From contig CAIJTR010000058.1 of the NCBI GenBank assembly GCA_903823665.1, forward strand, positions 1-48,335: a DNA stretch of 48,335 bases, read 5' to 3'. A model generated the notes under the pieces. The model was not told the DNA's origin. It searched no databases and saw nothing but the letters and a program-made list of their open reading frames with translations. Source of the DNA: an uncultured Rhodospirillales bacterium (GTDB taxonomy: Bacteria; Pseudomonadota; Alphaproteobacteria; Acetobacterales; Acetobacteraceae). Numbering within the stretch: position 1 is the stretch's first letter; each line of letters starts with the position of its first letter. Of this stretch, positions 24,737 to 32,868 are shown in pieces. The translations under genes were made by a program, and so were the position numbers.

Positions 24737-25486
24737 TCAATTCTGCCCGGCGATCCCGTAGCCGTAGCGGGTGATGATGGCTCTGGCTTCAGGCCCGTGC
24801 AGAAAGGCCAGGAAGCGAATTGCCGCGTCATTCGCAGCGCCATGCTTGAGCAGGACCGCGTCCTGCCGGATGACGCTGTAGAGCGATTGCGGCACCATCC
24901 AGCGCGATCCGGCGGTGGTGTTGGCGAGCTGCGAGAGGGCGACGAAGCCGAGTTCGGCGTTGCCGGTGTCGATGAACTGATAGGCTTGCGCGATGGAGTT
25001 GCCCTGCACGATCTTGGCGGCGACCGCTTCGTAGAGGTTGAGCGCCTTCAGCGTTTCGACGGCAGCGGCACCATAGGGGGCTGCGGAAGGGGCTGCGATG
25101 GAGAGCTTGGTGAAGCGGCCGCTTTTCAGCGTGGTTTCATCCTTCACAAGGGCCGGGTCGCGGCTCCACAGCACGAGTTTGCCGATGGCGTAGGTGAAGC
25201 GCGACGGCCCCGTCGCCAGGCCGTCTTCGATCAGTTTGCGCGGGCGCTCATCATCGGCGGAGAGCATGACGTCAAACGGGGCGCCCTGGGCGATCTGGGT
25301 GTAGAACGCACCGGATGCGCCGAAGCTGAGCAGGGCATCATCACCACTGTTTTCCTTGAAGGCTGCGGCGATGTCTTTTGCGGCGTCGGTGAAGTTGGCG
25401 GCGACGGCAATGTTCACCTGAACGGCATAAGCATCGACAGCGCTCGTGCAGCCGAGCAATGCTGCAAGCCATATGATGCGAAGCAT
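24737..25486 (-). CDS. modA: Molybdate ABC transporter substrate-binding protein
   Basis: This encodes 249 residues with an N-terminal signal sequence (IIWLAALLGCTSAVDAYA), which could be cut as a normal signal peptide or at the ALLGC lipobox. The mature part opens VNIAVAANFTDAAKDIAAAF and has LSFGASGAFYTQIAQGAPFDVMLSADDE, typical of the ModA oxyanion-binding cleft. It captures molybdate or tungstate in the periplasm for ModB and ModC. It is first in the operon; its promoter and a Mo-box lie 28-73 bases upstream. Confidence 0.95.
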   Translation of the reverse strand: MLRIIWLAALLGCTSAVDAYAVQVNIAVAANFTDAAKDIAAAFKENSGDDALLSFGASGAFYTQIAQGAPFDVMLSADDERPRKLIEDGLATGPSRFTYAIGKLVLWSRDPALVKDETTLKSGRFTKLSIAAPSAAPYGAAAVETLKALNLYEAVAAKIVQGNSIAQAYQFIDTGNAELGFVALSQLANTTAGSRWMVPQSLYSVIRQDAVLLKHGAANDAAIRFLAFLHGPEARAIITRYGYGIAGQN

Positions 25487-25513
25487 GGGACGTCTCCAGA
25501 AAGGCGGCGTTCT

Positions 25514-25541
25514 ACCGTTATGTCGCCCTATCTATAGCGGT
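25514..25541 (-). promoter_or_regulatory. Mo-box (ModE operator) overlapping the modA -10 element
   Basis: On the minus strand the site reads ACCGCTATAGA, then 7 bases, then ACATAACGGT. This closely follows the known ModE operator pattern CGCTATATA...TATATAACG. The arms ACCGTTAT (25514-25521) and ATAGCGGT (25534-25541) are inverted with one mismatch. The likely modA -10, TATAGAT (25536-25530), lies inside it, with -35 GTGACG (25559-25554) spaced by 17 bases. Repression at high molybdate is the expected outcome. Confidence 0.8.
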
Positions 25542-25578
25542 CGCAGCCCGTGTCGTCACCCCATCGGTCCGGCCGGCC

Positions 25579-25938
25579 TCAGGCGGCCTTGGCGTCGGTT
25601 TGCTGCATGACATTTTGGCCAATCAACTTGAGTTCGGCGAGCAACTCGCTGCCGGCTTTGGTGGGGCCGACGTAAACCTTGCGTCCATCCTGCGGGTCGG
25701 AGTGCCGGCTTACGAGGCCACGTTCCACCAATTTTTCAAAAGCGCGGGTAATTGAGGCTTTTGACGCGCCGATTTCCTGCACCATTTCGCGCACAGTCAA
25801 CTCGCCGTCACGCAGGTAGCACGACAAGAACACGGCCAGCTGATGTGCCGACAAACCAGCATCATCTCGCCTTACCATAGTGACCATGATTTCTCGGAGA
25901 AAACCTGCCACGAGATGAGGTTGGACGTTAGCAGTCAC
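25579..25938 (-). CDS. MarR-family transcriptional regulator
   Basis: This encodes 119 residues, mostly a winged helix: LTVREMVQEIGASKASITRAFEKLVERGLVSRHSDPQDGRKVYVGPTKAG, with the DPQDGRKV wing typical of MarR. It is shorter than usual at the N-terminus, where one dimerisation helix remains (HLVAGFLREIMVTMVRR). The GTG start at 25938 is fixed by a GGAGGG ribosome site 9 bases upstream. It is divergent from the VOC/SDR pair, which it may control, sensing a small aromatic or phenolic ligand as MarR proteins often do (inference). Confidence 0.88.
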   Translation of the reverse strand: MTANVQPHLVAGFLREIMVTMVRRDDAGLSAHQLAVFLSCYLRDGELTVREMVQEIGASKASITRAFEKLVERGLVSRHSDPQDGRKVYVGPTKAGSELLAELKLIGQNVMQQTDAKAA

Positions 25939-26137
25939 TCGATAAACCCTCCACTTTGGTCATTGGAGAAAAAAGCACCAGCCGCGGACATGAGCGCAAT
26001 GTGAGATTGTGCAAGCCATCCGAATGCCATCTCACCGTATGCGGGTCATGCATAAATCGTTCTTTCGATTCGGAATGCCTGCCCTCTAGCGGGGTTGCGG
26101 CGAACGCGCGAAGATCGATCGAAATAGGGGAGTGGCC
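25939..26137. promoter_or_regulatory. Divergent regulatory region between the MarR and VOC genes
   Basis: This 199-base gap must hold promoters for both directions. An inverted repeat, GTGAGAT (26001-26007) and ATCTCAC (26029-26035), separated by 21 bases, is a possible operator for the adjacent MarR protein. The spacing is larger than usual for MarR, so this is tentative. Confidence 0.35.
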
Positions 26138-27019
26138 ATGGCAGACGATCGCGTGTTCGACCGCACCGCTGACGATATCGGCAACATTGTCGAGTTTGGC
26201 CATGTGAATGTGCGGGTGCCGGATCAGCATTTGGCGACGCTGTTCTACGTCACCGGGTTGGGGCTTACGCGTGATCCCTATCTCGTGACCGGTGTTGAGA
26301 ATATGTGGATCAACGTGGGCACCACGCAGTTCCATCTGCCGACCGGCCCCGCCCAGGTGCTGCGCGGGACGACGGTGATCTCCGTGCCGGACATGGCAGG
26401 GCTGGCCCGCAGGCTCGCGGTGGTTGCGCGCCATCTTGAGGGGTCGAAGTTCAGCTTCGGCGAAACGTCGGCGGGAATTGAGGTGACGTGTCCGTGGGGC
26501 AATCGCATCCGGTGCGTGCCGGCGACCTCGATCCGTTTGGCGATCACCGAGGTTGAGCTGGACTGCCCGCTCGGCGGTGCTGCCGGGATTGCGCGGTTCT
26601 ACCGGGACATTTACGGCACGCCGGCCGCTGTTGAGCATGGTGCGGCAGTGGTGCCGGCGGGGCTCTACACGCGTTTGGTCTGGCGCGAGACGGACGCGGC
26701 GTTGCCCGCGTATGACGGTGCGCATATCCAGATCGGACTTGCTGATTTCTCTGGCCCGCATCGCAAGTTGAATGCGCTCGGGCTGATCAGCGAGGAGAGC
26801 AATCAGCATCAGTATCGCATGCTCGATATCACCGATCTGGACACGGGCCGCGTGCTGGCGACGCTGGAGCATGAGGTGCGCAGCATGCGGCACCCGATGT
26901 ATGCGCGGCCGTTGATCAATCGTGATCCGGCGATCAGCAACAATCTTTATGCACTTGGGCGCGAGCCTTTGGTGCTGGGTGCCGATTTGGTGGCAATGGG
27001 AGGGTCGAGTTTCCTATGA
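26138..27019 (+). CDS. VOC superfamily protein (glyoxalase/extradiol dioxygenase fold)
   Basis: This encodes 293 residues with two VOC modules. The first has EFGHVNVRVPDQHLATLFYVTGLGLTRDP (about 17-45), with a candidate metal-ligand His. The second begins near VELDCPLGGAAGIARFYRDIYGTPA. Enzymes of this fold include dioxygenases, isomerases and lyases; nothing here identifies the reaction. I used ATG 26138 with AGGGGAG 7 bases upstream rather than the GTG at 26132. The stop overlaps the next start (ATGA), so it is coupled to the SDR and probably works on the same metabolite. Confidence 0.85.
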   Translation: MADDRVFDRTADDIGNIVEFGHVNVRVPDQHLATLFYVTGLGLTRDPYLVTGVENMWINVGTTQFHLPTGPAQVLRGTTVISVPDMAGLARRLAVVARHLEGSKFSFGETSAGIEVTCPWGNRIRCVPATSIRLAITEVELDCPLGGAAGIARFYRDIYGTPAAVEHGAAVVPAGLYTRLVWRETDAALPAYDGAHIQIGLADFSGPHRKLNALGLISEESNQHQYRMLDITDLDTGRVLATLEHEVRSMRHPMYARPLINRDPAISNNLYALGREPLVLGADLVAMGGSSFL

Positions 27020-27753
27020 GTGGTGTTCTTTTGGTGACCGGCGGCAGTGCTGGAATTGGGGCCGCGTGTGTGCGGATTGCAGCGCAGCGGGGCTATAAGG
27101 TGGCGTTCTCCTATCGCTCGTCGGACGAGATGGCGCGTGCGCTAGAGGCCGAGACAAACGGCATGACGCGCGGGTTCAAGGCTGATTCCGCGTCTGAGGC
27201 CGAGACGGTGGGGCTGTTCGAGCAGGTGGACCGGGTGTTTGGGCCGGTGACGGCGTTGGTGACCAATGCGGGGATCACCGGTGGCATCAGCACGCTTGAG
27301 AACATCACCAGCGAGACGCTGGACAGCGTGATGGACATCAATGTGCGCGGCGTGTTCCTGGCGGTGCGTGAGGCGATCAAGCGGATGGCGACCGATCGGG
27401 GCGGGAAGGGCGGGTCGATCGTCAATCTCTCCTCGGTGGCCGCACGGCTGGGGGGGCCGAATGACTGGGTGCATTATGCGGCGTCGAAGGGTGCCGTGGA
27501 CAGCTTCACGATTGGGGCCGCGAAGGAATTGGCCCCGCGCGGCATTCGGGTGAACGCGGTGGTGCCGGGGCTGATCGACACTGAAATCCATGCCAAGGCG
27601 GGTCTGGCGGATCGGTTGGCGAAGCTGGGTGCCACCGTGCCGATGGGGCGCGTGGGGACGGCTGAGGAGGTGGCGCTGGCTATCCTTTGGCTGCTGTCTG
27701 ATGAGGCGCGGTATGTGACGGGCGCGTTCCTGCCGGTGTCTGGCGGGCGATAG
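27016..27753 (+). CDS. Short-chain dehydrogenase/reductase (SDR)
   Basis: This encodes 245 residues of a classical SDR. The cofactor motif TGGSAGIGAACV lies near residue 7, VTNAG follows, and the catalytic set includes Ser in VNLSSVAARLG and YAASK (Y-x3-K). The tail LPVSGGR lacks the usual final D of LNVDGG forms. It is an NAD(P)-dependent oxidoreductase of an alcohol or ketone, and the family resembles FabG and glucose-1-dehydrogenase-like enzymes. It is the second gene of the pair with the VOC protein; its stop is 11 bases from the convergent comEC stop. Confidence 0.92.
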   Translation: MSGVLLVTGGSAGIGAACVRIAAQRGYKVAFSYRSSDEMARALEAETNGMTRGFKADSASEAETVGLFEQVDRVFGPVTALVTNAGITGGISTLENITSETLDSVMDINVRGVFLAVREAIKRMATDRGGKGGSIVNLSSVAARLGGPNDWVHYAASKGAVDSFTIGAAKELAPRGIRVNAVVPGLIDTEIHAKAGLADRLAKLGATVPMGRVGTAEEVALAILWLLSDEARYVTGAFLPVSGGR

Positions 27754-27764
27754 CTGGGGCGTTT

Positions 27765-29858
27765 CTACTCCGTCTTTGCGGTGACGGTTCCCTCCGGAAC
27801 GCGGCTTGCGGTGGGCAGGCCGATCACCCAAGGGCGGTCACCGCGGGCCTCGTGGTCAGTGATGATGCGGATAGGGCCGGGGCCGAGCCAAACGGCGTGT
27901 GCCCCGTCCCGCCAGACGCTGAAGCGGTCAATCCACTCCGGCTGCGGGCGGCAGCGCAGCCGGATGGGTTGAGGTGAGATCAACAGCTTTGCGTCGCACA
28001 GTGATGTGTCTGGATCGGTGCGCAGCAGGACTGCAGCGGGATCGTTGTCGCGCGGTTGCAGCAGGCAGTTGCTGCCCTTGCAGTCCATCGGCAACGCGGG
28101 TGGCGTGTTCAGGTATTGTTGCCACGCATCGAGCGTGAAGGTGGAGCCACCGTTGGATTTTACGATGAGCAATTGGCCGTCCGTGTGATAGCCGATCAGC
28201 CTTGCATCGGCTGATACCAGCACGTCTGGCAGGATTTCTGATGCTGGTGAGGCGAGGCCTATGATGATGGGTATGAGGCCGATGAGGCGGATTTCGGTTC
28301 GCCACAGGCCAAGCCAGGCAAGACCAAGGCTTAACGTGGCCAATCCCCAAGGAGGAATGTGCGGGACTGAAAAAGTTGCTGCGGGCAGGTCTGAGCAGGC
28401 ATGGGCAATCCAAAGAATGGCCGAAATGCCCCAGCGCATTGGGGCCAGTGCAAGAAATTCGAGATGCAATGGCATGAGGGCGAGGGCGATGAGGCCTGCG
28501 GGCATCACCAATGATGCGGTGATCGGCACGGCGATCATGTTGGCCAGGATGAAGTAAATCTGCACGTGGCCGAAATGATAGGCTCCGTATGGTGCGGAAA
28601 ACGTCCCGGCCAGTGCGCTGGTGAGGGCGAGGGCGACCAGATGCGACGAGATGCCGTGCAGCCGGCGTAAAATCGGTCGCAACTCGGCGTAACCCACAAT
28701 TAGCGCCAGCACGGCGGAGAAGCTCATTTGGAACGACACGCCGACAACCTCGCTCGGCTCGATCAGCACGATGGCGGCCATGGCAAGACCCAGGCCACGC
28801 AATGAGACGGCGCGTCTGCCGGCCAATGTTCCGAGGGTGACGAGGCAGGCCATCGCGAAGCTGCGAATGATCGGCACGTGTGCGCCCGTCATCATCAGGT
28901 AGCAGCCGCCTGCGATCAACGCGGTGACGGCGGCGATGGTTTTGATCTGCCAAAACATGCCCACGCGTTCAGAGAGTGCCAGCGTCCAGCGGGTGGCCCC
29001 GAAGAACAGTCCCATGACGATGCCGATATGCAGGCCTGCGATGGCGAGGAGATGGGCGAGGCCGGAATCACGAAACGCGGCGCGGTCATCCGGTGGGATG
29101 CTGGCAGTGAGGCCGGTGAGCAGCGTTGAGGCAATCGAGGCCTCGGGCGCGCGCATCGCTGTGTTGACGCGCCCGGCGATGATTTCGCGCAGGGCCTGAA
29201 CCCAGCCGAGGCCTGCTTGTGGCCTGCCTTGGGCGAGACGTTCGGACGGGTTCAGTGCGGTGCCGTATGCGCCGAGGCCGATGAAGTAGTCGTCTCGCTG
29301 CAAATCCCAACCGCCCGGGTAGGAGGGCGAGCTGGGGCGCGAGAGCATGCTGCGCACACGCATTGTGTCACCGGCGGCAAGCTCGGTTGTGTCATTGGCT
29401 CGCAGTTTGATGCGGATGGTGCGCGGCAGGGCGGGGCCGTCGTTCAGGTGCGGCTGTTCGACCAGCAGGCGTCTTCCGGCGGGCAGCGGCTCGATGGCGC
29501 GGACGATGCCGGTGACGATGGTGGCGTGCGTCGGCACTTCGATCCAGGGCGGGGCGCGCAGCGTGGCCAATTGGGCGGAGGCAAAGCCCAGGCTGGCGGC
29601 GGCAAGCATCAAGGCCAGCGCGCGCATGAAGCGCCAGCGCCAGAGAAGCGCGGCGAGGGCTGCGGCCTTGCCGATCCCGAACGCGCCCATCCACACGCTG
29701 GGTTCGTCCGTTCGCATGAAATACGCCACCACGCCCGCCGTCATCGCAACCGGGAGCCAGAGCGCGAAACGGCCTGCCTCGGCCTTGACGAAGGTGTCGA
29801 ACAACTCCTGCACGCGGGTGAGGTCGGGTGCTTTGGCGCGGAGTGCTGCAATTTGCAT
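27765..29858 (-). CDS. comEC: ComEC/Rec2-family DNA uptake channel protein
   Basis: This encodes 697 residues with about ten membrane segments. The competence domain is marked by HLLAIAGLHIGIVMGLFFG and later GVSFQMSFSAVLALIVGY. The N-terminal soluble DUF4131/OB part lies around 90-200. The C-terminal metallo-beta-lactamase-like region (about 530 on) shows no HxHxDH metal site, so the nuclease function of Firmicute ComEC is missing, as in many alphaproteobacteria. The family moves single-stranded DNA across the inner membrane. The start is uncertain: ATG 29858 or GTG 29867, neither with a good ribosome site. Confidence 0.9.
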   Translation of the reverse strand: MQIAALRAKAPDLTRVQELFDTFVKAEAGRFALWLPVAMTAGVVAYFMRTDEPSVWMGAFGIGKAAALAALLWRWRFMRALALMLAAASLGFASAQLATLRAPPWIEVPTHATIVTGIVRAIEPLPAGRRLLVEQPHLNDGPALPRTIRIKLRANDTTELAAGDTMRVRSMLSRPSSPSYPGGWDLQRDDYFIGLGAYGTALNPSERLAQGRPQAGLGWVQALREIIAGRVNTAMRAPEASIASTLLTGLTASIPPDDRAAFRDSGLAHLLAIAGLHIGIVMGLFFGATRWTLALSERVGMFWQIKTIAAVTALIAGGCYLMMTGAHVPIIRSFAMACLVTLGTLAGRRAVSLRGLGLAMAAIVLIEPSEVVGVSFQMSFSAVLALIVGYAELRPILRRLHGISSHLVALALTSALAGTFSAPYGAYHFGHVQIYFILANMIAVPITASLVMPAGLIALALMPLHLEFLALAPMRWGISAILWIAHACSDLPAATFSVPHIPPWGLATLSLGLAWLGLWRTEIRLIGLIPIIIGLASPASEILPDVLVSADARLIGYHTDGQLLIVKSNGGSTFTLDAWQQYLNTPPALPMDCKGSNCLLQPRDNDPAAVLLRTDPDTSLCDAKLLISPQPIRLRCRPQPEWIDRFSVWRDGAHAVWLGPGPIRIITDHEARGDRPWVIGLPTASRVPEGTVTAKTE

Positions 29859-29937
29859 GGGAGGCACGCTAGACGTACACGCAGCGACCCTTCATTCCGT
29901 CATGCTACGTAGCCGGACCTAATTCTGTGAGATATTG

Positions 29938-31323
29938 ATGACCGTTCGCACTCGCTTTGCCCCGTCGCCCACTGGCCTGCTGCATATTGGCGGGGCGCGG
30001 ACGGCGCTGTTCAATTACCTCTATGCGCACCACCACGGCGGGCAGTTCCTGCTGCGTGTCGAGGACACGGACCGCGAACGCAGCACCGAGGCGGCCACGC
30101 AAATGATTCTGCAGGGGCTCGATTGGCTCGGCATTCAGCATGACGAGCAAACGGTGTTTCAGTCCACGCGGCAGGCGCGGCATGCCGAGGTGGCGTGGCA
30201 GATGCTGGAGGCAGGCAAGGCGTATCGCTGTTATCTAAGCCCGGCGGAGCTGACCGCGATGCGCGAGGCGGCGGCGGCGGAGAAGCGGCCGTTCCGGTTG
30301 GTGAGCCCGTGGCGGGATCGTGATCCGGCGGAGGCTCCGGCGGATATCAAGCCGGTGATCCGCCTCAAGGCTCCGCGGGACGGCGAGACGGTGGTGCATG
30401 ATCTGGTGCAGGGCGAGGTGCGCGTTGGCAACATCGAACTTGATGACATGATCATCCTGCGCAGTGACGGCACGCCGACCTATCTGCATGCGGTGGTGGT
30501 GGATGATCACGACATGGGTATCACCCATGTGATCCGCGGCGATGATCATTTGACCAACACGTTCCGCCAGATTCAGGTGTTTCAGGCCAATGGCTGGAAG
30601 CTGCCGGAATTTGCGCATATTCCGCTGATCCATGGTGCGGATGGGGCGAAGCTGTCCAAGCGGCATGGCGCGGTGAGTGTGCTGGAGTTCCGCGAGCAGG
30701 GGTTTCTGCCCGAGGCGCTGTGCAATTATTTGTTGCGGCTCGGCTGGGGGCATGGCGATACCGAGATCATTGATCGTGATGAGGCGATCAAGCTGTTCGA
30801 TATTGACGCCGTGGGCCGGGCGGCGAGTCGGATGGATTATGCGAAGCTCACGCATTTGAATGCGCATTATATCCGCATCGCTGACGACGCTCGGCTGGTG
30901 GCCGATGTGGCGGGGCGGCTTGGCATCAGTGATCCGGTGGTGCGCGAGCGTGTGGCGGCGTTGATGCCTGGGCTGAAGGAGCGGGCGCGGACGATGGTGG
31001 AGCTGGCCGAGGCGTCGCGGTTCCTCGCGCTGTCGGTGCCGCTGGCGATGGACGCGAAGGCTTCAGCTCAGTTTACGGATGAGGCGCGGGCGCTGCTGGT
31101 GGAGATTGCGGCGGCGCTGGATGCGACGGATTTCAGTCCGCCCGCACTGCACGCGGCGTTGCAGGCGCTGGCCGAGCGGTCCGGCAAGAAGCTCGGTCAG
31201 CTTGCTCAGCCGCTGCGGGCTGCATTGACGGGGACGCTGACGAGCCCGCCGATTGACACCACGCTCGCAGCCCTGGGGCGTGACGAGGCGTTGGCGCGGA
31301 TCCGGGCGGTGGCTGCTGCCTGA
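29938..31323 (+). CDS. gltX: Glutamate--tRNA ligase
   Basis: This encodes 461 residues of a class I aminoacyl-tRNA synthetase. The HIGH-type motif is LLHIGGART (14-22) and the KMSKS-type motif is AKLSKRHG (about residue 240). The anticodon-binding helical domain fills the C-terminus. Alphaproteobacteria commonly carry two GltX enzymes, one charging tRNA-Gln for later amidation, so this may be either. I use ATG 29938; a TTG one codon before it is also open. It is divergent from comEC with about 79 bases between starts. Confidence 0.96.
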   Translation: MTVRTRFAPSPTGLLHIGGARTALFNYLYAHHHGGQFLLRVEDTDRERSTEAATQMILQGLDWLGIQHDEQTVFQSTRQARHAEVAWQMLEAGKAYRCYLSPAELTAMREAAAAEKRPFRLVSPWRDRDPAEAPADIKPVIRLKAPRDGETVVHDLVQGEVRVGNIELDDMIILRSDGTPTYLHAVVVDDHDMGITHVIRGDDHLTNTFRQIQVFQANGWKLPEFAHIPLIHGADGAKLSKRHGAVSVLEFREQGFLPEALCNYLLRLGWGHGDTEIIDRDEAIKLFDIDAVGRAASRMDYAKLTHLNAHYIRIADDARLVADVAGRLGISDPVVRERVAALMPGLKERARTMVELAEASRFLALSVPLAMDAKASAQFTDEARALLVEIAAALDATDFSPPALHAALQALAERSGKKLGQLAQPLRAALTGTLTSPPIDTTLAALGRDEALARIRAVAAA

Positions 31324-31411
31324 TGGTTGGCAGCCGGTTGGGTTCCAAGTCCACTTAGGGCTAGGGTGGACGCGCCATTCGGAGCGGCGCTGTGCTTATA
31401 TTTTCGAGGCG

Positions 31412-32755
31412 ATGACGAATGAGTTCAGTTTGTACCCCTCCGGCGTCATTCGCGAGCTCATGAAGCAGATCAGGGAGAGCCAGTTGACGATGCCGTCCTC
31501 CGAGCTGCCTGCCTCCGATATCGCAGCCTCGCCATCGGCGGCGCGTGCGCAACCGACGAGTGGCGCGCCGATTGTGGCGGTGATGCCGCTTCAGGTGCAG
31601 GGGCTCGATCTTTCCGAACACTGGGTGGCTGAGGGGATTGTGGACGATATCGCGGCGGTGATGTCGGCCTTTCGTGAGTTGGTGGTCATCTCCTGCAATT
31701 CGACCCGCCAGCTTCGGGGTGAGGATGCCGAACCCTCGCGCGTGGCTGCGCTGCTGGGCGTGCAGCATCTTGTCACCGGCACCCTGCATATGGCGGGTGC
31801 GCTTGGCCGTCTTTCGATGGCGCTTGTGGATGCGCGGTCTGGCGCGTTGATTTGGAGCCAGGCGTTTGATTTCGAGAGTGCCACCCTTTTCCAAACCCAG
31901 GAGCTGATCGCCGCCCGTGTGGCGCACACGCTGGTGCCCCATCTGAACGGGAGCGAGTTGCAGCGTGCGCAAGGTGCCCGCCCGGAGAATTTGGATGCGT
32001 ATCATTTGATATTGCAGGCCAGAGCGTTGATGTTTGAGCTCGAACGCACGTCGTTCGAGGAGGCGGGAGCGTTGCTGGCGCGCGCGATAAGGTGTGATCC
32101 GTATTATGCATATGCGCATGCCACCCTTGCCGATTGGTACAATGTGCGGTGCTTTCACGGCTGGTCGGGCGATATGCGGGCGGATAGCTTGGAACTGCTG
32201 AGAGCCGCGCGTGAGGCGGTTCGTATCGATCCGAGCGACGCGCGTGCTTTGAGCTTGCTTGCGCATCATCTGGTGGTGTTCGAAGGCCGACTGGAACATG
32301 CGCGCGAGTTGATTGATCGTGCCGATTCAATCGCACCCAACGACGCGGAGGCGATGATGTGGGGAAGCCCCACGCTTACGCTGACGGGGCAGCATGATCG
32401 GGCGGTGCAGCGAGCCACGCTTGCGATGGCGCTGTCGCCACATGACCCGTTTTTGTTTCGCCGACATTACTTCTTGAACTTGGCGTGTTACGGCGCGGGT
32501 GATTATCAGCAGGCGGCAGATTGGGGTCTGCAAAGCCTCGCTGTCAGCCCGAACTATATTTCCAACATGCTCGTGACCGCAGCGGCTCTTGTAGGGATTG
32601 ATGAGATTGAGCGGGCGCGGCATCTGGCCATGCGGCATCGTATGCTGCAGCCGGCGTTTTGTGTGTCCACGCTGATCCATCGGCAGTGTTCGGCGACATT
32701 GGATTTCCGCAAGAGGCTTGGATCGCACCTTATCAAGGCTGGTTTTCCAGACTGA
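31412..32755 (+). CDS. TolB-like/FlgO-type N-domain with TPR repeats, no effector domain
   Basis: This encodes 447 residues. Residues 50-175 (PIVAVMPLQVQGLDLSEHWVAEGIVDDI..., LVTGTLHMAGALGRLSMALVDARSGALIWSQ) are the TolB-like domain seen after cyclase or CadC-type DNA-binding domains in alphaproteobacterial sensors. Residues 215-440 are tetratricopeptide-like helices (YYAYAHATLADWYNVRCF, DARALSLLAHHLVVFEGRLEHARELIDRA). The N-terminal effector domain that normally precedes this pair is absent. An open frame reaches upstream into gltX, but ATG 31412 with GAGG just before it is the credible start. Probably a protein-protein scaffold; role unknown. Confidence 0.75.
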   Translation: MTNEFSLYPSGVIRELMKQIRESQLTMPSSELPASDIAASPSAARAQPTSGAPIVAVMPLQVQGLDLSEHWVAEGIVDDIAAVMSAFRELVVISCNSTRQLRGEDAEPSRVAALLGVQHLVTGTLHMAGALGRLSMALVDARSGALIWSQAFDFESATLFQTQELIAARVAHTLVPHLNGSELQRAQGARPENLDAYHLILQARALMFELERTSFEEAGALLARAIRCDPYYAYAHATLADWYNVRCFHGWSGDMRADSLELLRAAREAVRIDPSDARALSLLAHHLVVFEGRLEHARELIDRADSIAPNDAEAMMWGSPTLTLTGQHDRAVQRATLAMALSPHDPFLFRRHYFLNLACYGAGDYQQAADWGLQSLAVSPNYISNMLVTAAALVGIDEIERARHLAMRHRMLQPAFCVSTLIHRQCSATLDFRKRLGSHLIKAGFPD

Positions 32756-32868
32756 TGCCAGCGGCGGGTGTGGTGTTTCAGGCGTTGAAATAAGACGCCG
32801 TTTGGTCGGTTCTCCTGGCGCGAGTTGGCTGTTAGCATGCCCCGAAACGACGGGTTTGGGGGACGTGC

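Noticed and set aside
31349-31371. A hairpin after gltX (GTCCAC and GTGGAC) as terminator
   Set aside because: Only 6-base arms with an 11-base loop and no T-run; too weak to call.
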